From Rhizopus sp. PT2906 (Eukaryota; Mucoromycota; Mucoromycetes; Mucorales; Rhizopodaceae): a stretch of DNA of 44,241 nt. Under the pieces are notes generated by a model. That model had not been told where the DNA came from and ran no database searches. It saw nothing but the letters and a program-made list of their open reading frames with translations. Numbering within the stretch: position 1 is the stretch's first letter; each line of letters begins with the position of its first letter. The stretch covers positions 1 to 44,241 of the forward strand of contig JAMYHX010000364.1 of NCBI GenBank assembly GCA_025529335.1. Reading direction: 5' to 3'. Made by a program: the position numbers and the translations under genes. This document shows, piece after piece, positions 22,274 through 34,320 of this stretch.

Positions 22274-23851
22274 ATGCAGATCCTCTCTTACAGTGTTTGT
22301 CTCTTCTTGACCGCATCTCTTGTTCAAGCCAGAGTCGTTCAATTCAACGTAATATCTCCGGGCTCAAAGACCGTTCAGGTCAAGGTGAATGGCAAAGTGG
22401 GCAACTTACAGCCTGTCAGCCCCGATGTTCCCTTGTATACTGGTGCATTCGAAATTGGCCATGAATCTGTGTACACTTATATAGCCGATTCAGAACCAGA
22501 AGAATTCAAGCGAAAGTTGGATCCCAAGACAAACAAGACGCTGAACGAATTCTTTGGACGACCCATCACGTATGCTTCCATTCCTCCTCTTCCTCGTCCA
22601 TTGGACAATGGCAAACAATGGACTCGTGCCGATAAAAATCCTGATCTCTTTGACACCAATTATATTCCTACCGTCTTTGTTCAAGGTGATCCTGAAGACA
22701 TGGATACGCTGGTCTCGACCGTTCCTAAACAAAAATTCAAGGTGACACTGACAATGGTTGGAAAGGACTATTATAGAACCTTTCACGATGTCAAGTTTAG
22801 CATCACAGGGGCTGGAAAGCGCCACAATCCTGCAAAGCAATCTTGGCGATGGACCTTTGCTGACGGAGATTTTATTAATCACCGAAACAACTTCAAGATT
22901 CGCAATATGGAAGAAGATCCTACACAGATGCGTGAAAAGCTCTATGCAGACTGTCTGCGAGCTATGGGAACGTATGCTAATCAAGCCAATATGGTCCGAC
23001 TGTTCATCAATGGCAGAGGCTATGGTACATTCAACATGTTGGACGATATTCCAAAATACTCTTATATCCGCGCAAACTTTTACGCTGGTCATCCTCCAGA
23101 ACAGATGGGCCCCCTTTACAATGGTGCAACCGGTGCTAGCTTTGATGTGTTGAGCCCTAATGAATACACCATGTTCAAGCCTTCGAAGGATTCTCCCGAG
23201 GACGCTGATGCCATTCTAGAGCTGGCTAAGGCGTTTGATGAATTGGATCTCAGCAATGACAAGGACATTGCCGAGTTTGATAACAATGTGTTTGATGTCG
23301 ACCAGTTCCTCCGTTTCATGGTGATGGAGTATTTGGCTGGTCATTGGGATGGTTACTGGATGGAACAGACTAATGACGGAGCTTACAAGGATTACGCCAA
23401 TAATAACAAATGGTACTATCTTGGTCAAGATTACGATGCCACATTTGGTGTCAACTTATCAAAGGATGTCTTGAAGGTCTCTTACAAGGATTATCCTACA
23501 CGCTATCCTGGTGGTACCTTTATCAATGGGTTCCTCGAAAACAAGAAACTTCATGCTCGTTTTGAATCCTATCTGGTAGAGACCGTCAAGACATTGTTCA
23601 ATAATAGAACGCTCGGTGAGCATATTGTCGCTTATCATCAATTCCTCGCACCTGACCTCGAATGGGATCGTTCTATCAAGCAACTCTCTCCTGGTATCAA
23701 CTTTGGATGGTCATTCAAGCAGACATATGAAAATCTTTTCAAAAAAGTGAATTCACCCAATCACAATGGTGGTGGAGCAGATTATGGTCTGACGGAATGG
23801 ATTGATAAAAAGTCAAAGTTTGTAGCAAAAGACTTGGGTTTTAGTATATAA
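22274..23851 (+). CDS. Secreted CotH-family (spore-coat kinase-like) protein
   Basis: An uninterrupted frame of 525 residues with no intron, which is unusual among its neighbours. The start at 22274 was chosen because a signal peptide follows at once (Met-Gln-Ile-Leu, then a Leu/Phe-rich core, then a Val-Gln-Ala-Arg cleavage region) and because of the TATA position. The central region has the CotH features KFSITGAGKRHNPAKQSWRW, VDQFLRFMVMEYLAGHWDGY, a Met-Glu-Gln-Thr-Asn-Asp-Gly-Ala-Tyr motif at residues 363-371, and a GQDYDATFG metal-binding motif near 384-392. CotH proteins are atypical kinases in bacterial spore coats and are abundant cell-surface or secreted proteins in Mucorales, where some paralogues act in host-cell interaction. 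No Ser/Thr-rich tail or GPI-anchor signal is seen, so it is probably secreted. Which paralogue it is cannot be told. Confidence 0.9.
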   Translation: MQILSYSVCLFLTASLVQARVVQFNVISPGSKTVQVKVNGKVGNLQPVSPDVPLYTGAFEIGHESVYTYIADSEPEEFKRKLDPKTNKTLNEFFGRPITYASIPPLPRPLDNGKQWTRADKNPDLFDTNYIPTVFVQGDPEDMDTLVSTVPKQKFKVTLTMVGKDYYRTFHDVKFSITGAGKRHNPAKQSWRWTFADGDFINHRNNFKIRNMEEDPTQMREKLYADCLRAMGTYANQANMVRLFINGRGYGTFNMLDDIPKYSYIRANFYAGHPPEQMGPLYNGATGASFDVLSPNEYTMFKPSKDSPEDADAILELAKAFDELDLSNDKDIAEFDNNVFDVDQFLRFMVMEYLAGHWDGYWMEQTNDGAYKDYANNNKWYYLGQDYDATFGVNLSKDVLKVSYKDYPTRYPGGTFINGFLENKKLHARFESYLVETVKTLFNNRTLGEHIVAYHQFLAPDLEWDRSIKQLSPGINFGWSFKQTYENLFKKVNSPNHNGGGADYGLTEWIDKKSKFVAKDLGFSI

Positions 23852-24363
23852 AAAAAGCAAAAACAAAAAAAAATTGTATCATCATATAATAAAAATCTCT
23901 TTCTCTTTCTTCTTCTTCTATGTATTACTTATTTGCAATTCAATAAAGTATCAAGGGGAGAAATTTTAATAGCGACAAGGCTTTCTAAATATAATTTCCT
24001 GGGGAATGTGTACTTGTTCATAAAAGGATGCTGTAATGAGGTAATAGAGTACAAAAATAGTGTTCTTTTCGTCTATATGGTCACGTTCTATTCTACTGAT
24101 CCAAATAATCACAGCAGATACCTTGCATCTATATGTAGTTTTATTTATAGATGTCTGCAACTTTGTTCGGTATTTCAATTTCATAGTCATATAAACTTTA
24201 TACTTTTCTTTTTTTTTCCCTTTCTCCACCTTTATCTTTCTTTTTCTTTGTCTTTGTCTTCTTATATTTTATAATAAAGAAAATATTAAAAATAGTGACG
24301 ATACAGTTGATAACGAAATATCTAAAAAAAGAACAAGACTATTAACAAAATACTCATTTCAAC
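23852..24363. promoter_or_regulatory. CotH-gene 3' region and kinesin promoter
   Basis: A 512-base region. AATAAA-like sequences (about 23888 and 23942) fit polyadenylation of the CotH transcript. A TC/CTTT-rich pyrimidine stretch (24206-24262) precedes the kinesin start. Two ORFs of about 90-110 codons here are low-complexity and not credible. Confidence 0.5.
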
Positions 24364-27300
24364 ATGACATCAACGGCAGTAAGGTATTCATTCATCTTGA
24401 CTTCATCTTTGTTCCAATATAGACTCATACCTTGTAGGGTTGGTTTGCGCGTTAGACCCTTAACACAAAAAGAACAACTCTCCAACTGCACAGAATGTAT
24501 AAGCTTTATCCCCAATGAACCACAGATTTTACTTGGAACAGATAAATCATTTACGTATGATTATGTGTTTAGTAACGAAACTAGACAAGAAGAAGTGTAT
24601 CAAAAGGCTGCTGCACCACTATTAGAGAAATTTGTTGAAGGGTAAAAAAAAGATATATTAATGTCTGTGCGAGCAACTTAGACTGTTTATAGATTTAATG
24701 CCACTATTCTTGCTTATGGGTACAAACTATAGATATCATTTATGTTCAATACTCATATTTAAATACAGTCAAACAGGATCTGGAAAGACGTATAGCATGG
24801 GCACTGGATTAGAGGCAACAGTGAATCCCGAACATGAAGGTATGTGCACAAACCTCTCTGTTTCTTGTTTTTCTCATCCATTGTACAACTTTGACAGGAA
24901 TTGTACCACGTTGCATCGTTGACCTATTCCGAAAATTACAGGCGCAGTCCGAGCCAGAGTTTAAATATGAAGTCTATGTGTCTTTTTTGGAACTGTATAA
25001 TGAAGAACTGATTGATCTATTAAACCCTCATACGGCCATGAAGAAGAAGGGTGCATTGCCTGCCAACGTGACTCCGGTAGAAGTGACCATTCGTGAAGAT
25101 ATCGCCGGAAACATCTATTGGAGTGGCGTGAGGGAAGAACTGTGTCATAGCCCTGAAGAACTCATGTCTTATCTTGCCAAGGGCTCCTTGTGTCGTACTA
25201 CGGGTTCAACTGACATGAACACTGTCTCGTCTCGATCCCATGCTGTCTTTTCGGTGATTTTAAAGCAGCAAAAGTCAAAGGATGAACCTGCATTGACGAG
25301 TAAATTTCATTTTGTCGACTTGGCTGGTTCAGAAAGAGTAAATAAGCTGTGTATGAGTTTGCAAAACGGTAACTAATAAACATGTAGCTCAAGCGTACCA
25401 ATGCTCAAGGCGATCGTGCAAAAGAAGGCATCTCCATCAACTCGGGTCTACTGGCTCTTGGCAATGTGATCTCGGCTTTAGGAGATGAATCTCGCAAGAC
25501 GACGCATGTTCCTTATCGTGACAGCAAGTTGACTCGTTTACTACAAGACTCATTAGGTGGAAACAGTCAAACGCTCATGCTTGCCTGTGTGTCACCTGCT
25601 GATTCTAATTTTATGGAAACCCTCAATACACTCAAATACGCAAACCGTGCCAGAAACATCAAGAATCGAGTGACCATCAATCAAGATTTTGCAGGATCTT
25701 CTATGGAGGTCAACCAGCTTCGTGCTCAGTTGGCTCGACTAAGACTGGAATTGGCGTCCGTCAGAGCAGAGGCTCCGTCCAATGGCTCTCTCGGTGCGGA
25801 TCAGGAAGTCCGTGCTCTACGAGCCGAAGTATCGCGATTACGTGACCGGATGCAAGATATGTCGACGACCATTATCCAACTCACCAGTGAGCGTGATACG
25901 ATGATCATGGAACGTGAACTTGGTGAGTTTATCAATGATCAAGAAAGCATGACACGAACCGTCGCACCATCGGGCAATGACCCAGTCAAGACCCACCCAC
26001 TTGTCGCACAGTATCAAAAGACCATCCAGGACCTCACCAATGAGCTATCCGACACGCGTGATAGATTGGCTTTTGTGGAGAGTACAAAGGCGACCAACAT
26101 GCACGCAGCGCCTATTTCCTTTTCGAGCACCTTTTACCCCGAACACCACTCATCGTCTCACCGTCGTCGTACGCATGGCAATCATAGCAGTAATAGTAGT
26201 ACCCGATTCAAAAGAAAGAGATACCCCAGAAACTCTTCTGCCAATTCGAGCGCTGTTACTACCATGTCAGCTCGAAAGACATCCGGTGTCTCTGTTCGAC
26301 GGTCACCGATTGTGTCCCGATCATCTAGCTTAAAGGCATCCAGAAGGAGAAACGTGGAGCAAGAAGACGATGAAGGCTATATCAATGAAGATGATCATTT
26401 ACTCCAAGACGAAATTAAGCAAAGCATTGCAAAAGCCAAGGCTGAAATTCAAAAAGGCATGGAGGTATTAGACCTCTTGAAACCCATGGAAGATGCTACT
26501 CGCACTTGGGAAGAAGAACTCGAAGCATTTGAAAAAGCAGAAAAGGCCATGTACGAAAAGGCAAACCAAATTGAGCGTTCTGACTCGGACGAAGGCAATT
26601 ACACATCGACCTCTTCACCTATCGATCATGGCGATATGGACCTGGTGATGGAAATCGAAACCTTATCTGTACCCTCCTGGGAACCCCATATGTCCAGAAG
26701 CACAGTGACCAAAAAGACGTTAGGAAACCATGTCTTTGACGATGCTGAAATTGGATCTGCCTCATCCACAGATTCTACAGCCATTGATTCTGTCGCATCT
26801 TCTGTTCACAATGAAAAGTCAAACCCTCAACTCGCTCGCATGCTTCACCAGATCCAATCCGATATCCGTGTCAAGGAAGAACTTGTGACCCATTTGGAAA
26901 AGACAGAGACCAAGTATGCGTTTATGCGTCGTAAATTTGACGAAAAGATTGCTCACCTCCACCAGCAACTGATCGAGCTTCAGTCTGAGCGAGATGAGGC
27001 ACTGGCCAAGACCAAGCAGGCATTTGCCGCCAACGCATCTCATCGAACAGATATCACCGCTCAAATGAAAGAAAAGCAGCAGCTGCTCGATACACGTCAT
27101 GCCTATGAGACCAAGATGAAACAGCTTGTCACAGAGATTCATGAACTCAAACGCAACTATAATCGCACGATTACTAATATGCAATCGACCCGAAATCAAC
27201 AAGAGTCACTGCTGAGAACCCTTCGTGTGAATGTGGAAACGCTCAAGGTAGAAAAGAAACGCATGATCAAACGAATGAAGCAAGAGACAGAGCGTGTGCG

Positions 27301-29398
27301 AGAGCAGATGGCGATCCAAGAACGAAAGATATCCAAGTTGCAGAGACAGCATTCTGAAATCAACCATGTTCGTCTAAGACTGGAACGTGAACATGAAGCT
27401 CAAAAGGCCACCCTGAAGCGTCGTGACAAGGAGATCTTGATCAGTCAGAATCAGGTCAAGATGTTGACCGATTTGGTCAAGAAGGCCGTGCGTGAGGGCG
27501 GTGTACTGGACGAACAGCTCTTGAGTAAAGTATCTCATATCATTGGTGGAAGTTTTGCAGCGGTGGCTCGTCGTGGAGGTATGCGTAACCTTCCTGGTTA
27601 TCGTCCACCACGTCGTCGTAAGAACCCAGTTCCGGTCGAAGTCCGTGTATCTCGCAAGAAGCAGTTGCTGGATAAGATGCTGTACCAATATATTCAAGGC
27701 AAACAGGCCATTGTCGAAATGGAACAACTCTTGTTTAGAAGAGAGAGACTGGCGGCTGAAAAACTGGAGCTCTTGGAAGAGCGTAAGAATATATACATGG
27801 CCGAAAGGGAGACGTCTGAACTCACAGGACAGCCTATGGATACCCTGGCTATTGATTTAGCCGATGAACGTGTAGATCTCATTGAAGCTGAAATTTCATA
27901 TCTCTCTGCCAGAATCAAGGGTCTACAGTCAGAAGCCGCAGGTGAAGCGGACGAAGCACAGTCCCCTGAAGCAGGAAAGCAACACCACGAAAAGCGAAAG
28001 GTGACATTTGCTGATGACATCGTCACTGACCCACCACCAAGCGACGAATGGACCGATATGGATGTGTTGGAAGAGCAGTTTAATGTTCCAGCCAATGCTG
28101 CTCCTGAGCTTGTATACGATGCCACCATCAGATTGTTAAAGTCACTGGAAGTTGATGAGTGTCGAAATATCATTGAAGCCCTGGTAGATGATATATTCAA
28201 TTCACGCATGAGTGAATGCAGTCGACAGATGACAATGCAGAATTTGGAAAAGACCGTACACGATCTTCGCCGAACCCTGATCGTCATGAAACGTGCAGCT
28301 ATTGCAACCACAGTAGAAAATGAACGTAGGATCAGAAAGCTTGAAGAACGGCACAAGGGCATGAATCAACGTTCTGACCGGATAGATACGAAGATTGAGG
28401 ATTACATCATGAACAGCGGAAACACCATCTTTGATAAAATCTATGAAGATGGGCTTCGAGGCTTGCTTGGAACCCCCGAGCCTGAATATACCATGCAAGA
28501 TTCGCCCGATGAAGCGTCTGTGTCCACTTGTAGTTATGAAAGAAGAAGCAGCACTCATTCGGATGGCCTTTTACCTCCTCCATCTCCCATCACCTTACCA
28601 GCTTATACGAGTAGTACCATGACAAGGACACCGAGCGGTGTCAGAGCACCCGCTGCCTTGACAGAAAAAGGTAATGCCATACGCACTGCAAGCTACCCTG
28701 CACGTGAATCGACACCCTCTCCTGATCGATTCTACAACATGATCCAAAAGCGATTATCTTGGCAACAGCGTACAGGCGGATCTGAGTCACCTATTCATAT
28801 GACCTTGATGAATCCAGCCGAATTTGCACGATATGCAAATGATCGAGAATCATCAACCTCATCGATTCGCAGTGGCCACTTGCGCCGTGCCTCACTTCAA
28901 TCCGACTATTCCTCATCACAGGCGTCCCATAACAATACCGTATCGTCGTCACAGAGTTCATTACTGCGTAAACGTTCCTTCTCGGTACAGCAACCGCCGA
29001 TCCAACCACAACAGCTGTTACAGCGTCGCCGTGCATCGCTTCGTGAATTGTCTCTCAAAGGAACAAATATGCCGCCTGTGGGGAGCATGATGGTTAGCAA
29101 TAGTAATCATTATATGGCCGAATACGACCATGAAGGCATTATGACACCCACCATGTCATTACAAAGAAGTCCAGGACAGCTCTTGAAGAGACAATCGCTC
29201 ATCAGTTCGTCTACGATTGAACGTGCCGGTACACCTACGAACGGTAACGTCTTTGATCGTCTATCACAAACACCCACCCGAGCTTCGCAAGCCAAGATAT
29301 CACACAGACATAGTAGTAGTAGTATGGACGAATTGAGAGCAAGATGGGAGTACGAACGAACACCGAGTGCGATGAGTGGAACATATCAGGATGATTAA
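24364..29398 (+). CDS. Kinesin-4 family motor protein
   Basis: There are six exons: 24364-24383, 24438-24641, 24693-24719, 24769-24839, 24898-25337 and 25388-29398. All join in phase, giving 1590 residues. The N-terminal motor has VGLRVRPL, the P-loop G-Q-T-G-S-G-K-T (84-91), switch I S-S-R-S-H (about 217-221), and switch II D-L-A-G-S-E (about 248-253). It ends in YRDSKLTRLLQDSLGGNSQT and FMETLNTLKYANRARNIKN, wording typical of kinesin-4 (KIF4/KIF21), which suppress microtubule growth and organise spindle midzones or hyphal microtubules. Long coiled coils follow (about 360-400, 600-800, 870-980), and then a Ser/Arg-rich tail. A K-V-T-F motif sits at 1125-1128. The cysteine-rich tail of KIF4 and the WD40 domain of KIF21 are both absent. 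Exon 6 is unusually long for this window. Confidence 0.93.
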
Positions 29399-29475
29399 AT
29401 ATATATATACCATTGTTGTTAATTAGGTTATACTCTTTGTAATTTATTTTTAATATAAACACATATTCTTTATTT

Positions 29476-32195
29476 TTATTCGTCCAGTTCTTCTAGTTCC
29501 TCTTGTTTATCCATAGAGTATATATTCAATAGGCCGTTGGATGCCACAGTGGCAAATATACGTCTATTGGGTAAGCCATTACATCCTATATTAACATCAA
29601 TCATTTTGCTCAAGAGTAAATGTCTCTCACGGTGTGTCTATGAGTTCATTAGACATGTGTATCTTTGGCATGTAGTATGTACCTCTAGATCTATGGACGT
29701 TAATTCAGAGCGTTGATAACTGATCTGGTTTAACAACAGTGTGTATAAAATAGTGGTATCTGAGAAAAAATTGAAAAAGATGTAAAATCATGTCTATTTC
29801 TATCTTCCTTTACCTTGTCCAGTTTTTACGAGAATACCTAGTTCTTTATCATCAAAGAACTTTGCATCCGAGATATCACCATTGGCTACACTTATGCATG
29901 CGTACTGTGGCATCTGATCCGAAAAATCAGCTTTTAACAAAATTACTATATAATGTATGAGTTCTAGTTGTTCAACAACATTGGCTCACGTACACTTTTG
30001 TGGATTCTGTAAAAGGACATAATAAAGGCAGTTCTCTGTTGTAATACTCTTTTCAAAAAGATATGAGGCATCAAGTAATAGTTGCATTTAAACACTTACC
30101 GATAAGAGACTATTAGATTCATGTAAGTGATACTCTGCAAACTTGATGTTCATTTCTTTCGATATAGTCTCTGAAGGTCTTTGAAACATAGATGTGTAAT
30201 GATCGACTGTATCTGATAATAACTTGGTTATACATGCATCGTTTCCTAAACTAATGTTAAAAGTAGAAAAAAAAATAACCTCTTGTTTTTTACCATTAGA
30301 TTCAACAAAGAACTTGGCCATCTTGTCCGTCACAAACCATTCTTCTAGATACTCAAACACCCATTCGGGTTCTTCACAAAGCGTTGGTTCGTTTTGTAGT
30401 TCGGTTGATTCGGGATCTGCTAGTTTGGAAGAGACTGTTGTTCTTGGTTAGCACAGAAAAGAGTATATATGTCATCCAACCTTTGATAATCCATGCAATG
30501 AATGCTCCAAACAGCTTTATAAGACGTCTTAGATGTTGTGCTAAATCCCGAATCAGAACAATCAACTTGTTTACATGATCGATACATGATTCAACCGAGG
30601 CCACGTCTAGGAACGGCTCGTACCGTTCTTTCCTTTTATAAAAAGAAAGGTAAATGACGGATCCATACTTTGTATATTCCAAGTTACCATAAGCTATGGC
30701 CTAGAGAATCGCTTAGTTGAAGTAGTATTCTTTCAAACACAGGTAATGCATGCTCGCATATGATTCGTAACGAGCTTTGGTAGCCATGGTTATTGGTCGT
30801 CTCCCATTGTTTGATAAACTAACACATGTTAATCCAATGATTCCAAAAACATGTGTTTTATTACCTGTGGTGTTAATTCATCTGTTATTAATTCTCTTAT
30901 GGCCTGTGATAAGTTGCCTGTCGCCAATATCGCAATGAATTCTACCTCTGGAATCGGTTTTTGAAGCTCGCCTATGGACAAACATCAGAAAACGGCCCCT
31001 TTTTTTTGGGGATGTTTTTGTTACCGTTGTTGCTGATAATAGCATCTGACGCGCTTACTACGACATTCTTTGTAAGTTTTGTGTAGGAGCTATGATGGTC
31101 TTTTAGCGTCTCGATGACATGTGTTGCATATTGAAATAGATAATCCAGACGTGTCTTTATTTCGGCAACTTTAGATATCTCTTCCTTTTTGGATTCTAAA
31201 AAGCTCGTATCGATCGTAAGCAGACAGTGCTCGTTTGTTGATTTGGTGCATCCAAAGACTTTGATGGATGATATAGTGTTTGTTGCAGCAATATCAAGTA
31301 TAGAAATATCCTTTGCCGTCTATATTAGATCAGGAAAAGCATTATTTCTTTATGTATATACCTTTTCTTGTGATGTGTTGAAACTACCAATCTGATAGAC
31401 CCCGTTCAGACTATATAAAGTTCAATACCTCTCTCTCTCTCTCTTAAATAGAATAGTGTCTCTTACATAACAATCATATCACCATTGTCTGTACCCACAA
31501 ACAAAATAGTCTGAATCTCTGCATTATCAAAAGGTTTTTCTGGTAATGTTTTCTTCTTGTGTCGAATATTGACTTTTATGCTATGATAGTCATCAGTATT
31601 GGCAATACACACGCGTTTTTATCTTGCCTATTACGTTGGTTCAATGAGTGGCAGGCGACTTAATGTGGGTAAACTCAATTCTGGATCAAACGCAGTGGGA
31701 TCGAATCCTTCCTAAATAATCAAGATGTATCCTATTTGAATGAAAGGCAGCATTTAACTTACAATGATTTCATCCTTCTTTTCTGGTTCATACTGTGTCC
31801 AAAAAAGTGATCGGATAGCCGATAATGGACGACTTGACTTTTCAGGAGGCCAACACTGGCTTATGCAAAGTGATTCATATCGTGTATCCACTTTATACAC
31901 TACCCCGTTCTCACAACCGATAGCCAACTCTTTGCCTAACCAATCCTGTTAATAATTTATTGGAATCTCTCTCTAAAGTACCATCTGGCTTCCAAGTAAC
32001 TGAAGTAATAGTCGAGTCAAAGGCTGTTTCTGATGACCACAAGAGTGTCAGTTGCTTGATTGCAACACGGTATAGTGAAAGTGCGTTATCTGGTGAGACG
32101 ATCAGTAGTAGATCTGAGACTGGGCACCATGAAATAAACTTGGCAGGATCAGTCAAGATCCGTTTCGCAAAATGTGTAAAGTCATTATTTGACAT
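29476..32195 (-). CDS. APC4: Anaphase-promoting complex subunit 4
   Basis: Apc4 is a scaffold of the APC/C ubiquitin ligase that drives mitotic exit. The ATG at 32195 opens a WD40-like N-terminal part: FISWCPVSDLLLIVSPDNAL, then ITSVTWKPDG. After an intron comes ELAIGCENGVVYKVDT. Downstream exons carry the Apc4 long-domain helices, visible as VNKLIVLIRDLAQHLRRLIK, then LFGAFIAWIIKG at about 30600-30480. The end reads ATVASNGLLNIYSMDK followed by an acidic EELEELDE tail, with the TAA at 29478-29476. There are about ten short introns. The tail is convergent with the kinesin gene, only about 80 bases between stops, so the 3' UTRs probably overlap. A CT microsatellite (31431-31443) is intronic. 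Confidence 0.82.
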
Positions 32196-32531
32196 TGTAA
32201 AGGGAAAAAGAAAGGGGGGGTTTTGACGTCGTATTTTGAATTGGTTTTCTCGAGTGTATCACAGCATTAACAAGACAAAAACTAGTTTTTGATCAAGGGT
32301 ATCTTTTTTTTTTTTTTGAAAATGAGGACTTGAAGCTATGCATGTAACGATTGTCAAAGAGGCTTTGTTTGGCAATCTGATGTATATGATCATAAGCATT
32401 CGATTTTGATGGATAAAAGATGCCAAGCCGACACTTGGCGATGTTGTACATTTAAGGAGTGGTAGCACTAGGGTGCGTGTATATAAGCAAAATAGATGCT
32501 TGTTTCTTTTTTCTTTCTCTCTTCATCGTTA
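32196..32531. promoter_or_regulatory. Divergent promoter between APC4 and the DUF4097-like gene
   Basis: A 336-base spacer with a T15-like run near 32308-32320, then a TATA box at 32479-32486 serving the plus-strand gene. Confidence 0.5.
32479..32486 (+). promoter_or_regulatory. TATA box of the DUF4097-like gene
   Basis: GTATATAA lies 46 bases before the ATG at 32532. The upstream in-frame ATG at 32496 is only about 10 bases from the box and probably lies before the transcription start, so I chose 32532. Confidence 0.6.
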
Positions 32532-34009
32532 ATGTCTATCAATATTACTATTCATAAGCCAGACGATGCTTCAACTGAGTTACCTCCTCCTCCTCCTTAC
32601 TCAAGAGAGCCAAGAACGTCAGATGCAGGCACTTATGGTAACATAAATGAAGAACAAGTAAGACTATTAGGCAATACGCCTCCTATACCAAAACCGCCTA
32701 ATAATAACCATGGCTTCTCTGACGGCCCATGTAAGTTACTCGTTTCTTGTATAGACAGAGCATTAAACCTCCCAATAGATGCGTATCATACAAATACCCA
32801 GACAGAAGAACCAATGGAACATACCTCACGTAGACGTTATCCATGCTGGTGTACATTTATATTTGTAGTCATATTAGTCACTTTTGTTACATACACCTTC
32901 AAAGCCAAGTCAGTACGAGGCGGCCGTTGCTCAGGCTTATTGCCCTGGGAAAAGTTTCCAGAGACCATTGAATTTGAAAGGAACATTAATATTACTCTAG
33001 ATGGTCGAGTATCCAGTGGTCAACTTACAATTATTCCAGTTGAATCTGGAGGAAGTATAAAAGGCACTATCGAGACTACACCTGACCTTCAAGAGAATAT
33101 ATCCCTCGACATTGACGATAATGGCAGTATAACCACAGTGCTGCTCAAGACGCCCAAGTGGGCGCATAACTGTATCCGTGTTAATATGGATATATATCTG
33201 CCTTATAATGCCCGAGAAGCCTTTATTACGTTTAATAATGTGGATATAAAAGTAGAGCCATTAGTGATGGACTTGAAGAAGCTATACATCAAGAACGCCA
33301 ATGGAGACATCACCTTAAACAATTGGACTGGAGAGTCTTTGCAAATTAGTAACGCAAATGGAATCGTATCTGTTGCAGAGCAGCTGAGAGGAGACAATCT
33401 CATCTCTATCAAAAATAAAAATGGTCCAATTGATTTGATGGATGTGAAAGCCAATGGGAATGCGTATCTCACAACCTCGAATAGTCGCATACAAGTGCTA
33501 GGATCACTTCAAGTGGATGACCAAGTTCACATTCAATCAGCTAATGGCCCCATCCAATTATCAGGACGCATTGTATCAAATAGGTTCAATGTTGAAACAG
33601 CCAATGGAAACATTCAGGTGCTGGGTGAAATAGTGGCCAAAGAAAAAGCCGTTCTTCGAACCTCAAATGGGCACATTGTAGCGAATATTGCTGGTGAAAA
33701 GAACAACAACGTGTTTGTAGCATCCAGCAATGGTTGGATTGATTTACATATGGTATGATTCATTTCTATGACATGGAGATACTTATTGTTTTATAGACCA
33801 ATGAATTTGAAGGAAAGTTTGCATTCACCACATCTGGTTCAGGCAAGATACATGTAGCAGAGGATGAACAAGTACATTATGTGGAAAATAATAACTATAT
33901 CAAGAGAGGCTACCGGCATAAACCAGATGATAGAGGATATCTTACAGTGATGACTAGCAATGGAGGCATTAAAGCCGCTTTTGATATTGACTCGACCTCT
34001 AATGAATAA
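32532..34009 (+). CDS. Type II membrane protein with a PPPY tail and DUF4097-like beta-solenoid ectodomain
   Basis: There are two exons, 32532-33752 and 33797-34009; the intron falls between codons, and the product is 477 residues. The N-terminal tail (residues 1-105) is hydrophilic and carries LPPPPPYS at about 18-25, a PPxY motif of the kind bound by WW domains of Rsp5/Nedd4 ligases. One hydrophobic helix follows (WCTFIFVVILVTFVTYTF, about 107-124) with basic residues before it, predicting a cytosolic N-terminus. The exterior part contains at least eight short repeats of the type hydrophobic-x-[ST/N]-[AS]-N-G-x-[IV], such as IKNANGDITL, IQSANGPIQL, VETANGNIQV and LRTSNGHIVA. This is the pattern of DUF4097 adhesin-like beta-helices known mostly from bacteria. 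Its role is unknown; a cell-surface or wall function is inferred. Confidence 0.72.
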
Positions 34010-34320
34010 AGAAAACAATTGCGATATTCTAACAACTCTACTTTCTTGGAGTGAGAGATTCAAAGTTCTATTGAGATACCACAAATGAGTGCTTCTTCAA
34101 TAGGTATAACCATAGTTAAGCTACCTTGCCCTGAAATAACCACCTAAACTGAACCTCACAGTAAACTTAAAAGTATAGATAATGCGGGAGTATTTCATTA
34201 ATCGCAACGTCAGTCTACATTTTCTGTAGAGTTGTCGTACTTTATTAAGCTAGATTCTTATGGCAAAGTATTAACGAAAACTTTCTTTATTGCCAATTTT
34301 TAACATCTAAGCAGGGCCAT
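34010..34320. other. Intergenic, start of the repeat-rich island
   Basis: About 310 bases between the DUF4097-like gene and the GEIK-motif relic. I see only AT-rich spacer. Confidence 0.5.

Noticed and set aside
22490..23092. 200-codon ORF on the minus strand
   Set aside because: It lies wholly opposite the CotH coding sequence, which has a clear family match and a signal peptide; it is an antisense shadow.
27694..28362. 222-codon ORF on the minus strand, Ser-rich
   Set aside because: It lies opposite the kinesin coiled-coil region; codon bias of the sense strand produces it.
2270..32195. Idea that MIS12, HIR3, kinesin-4 and APC4 form a mitotic gene cluster
   Set aside because: Orientations alternate, unrelated metabolic and trafficking genes intervene, and each gene has its own spacer; co-location is probably chance.
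32496..32531. Upstream in-frame ATG of the DUF4097-like gene
   Set aside because: It is about 10 bases from the TATA box and would add a short hydrophobic leader with no sense in a type II protein.
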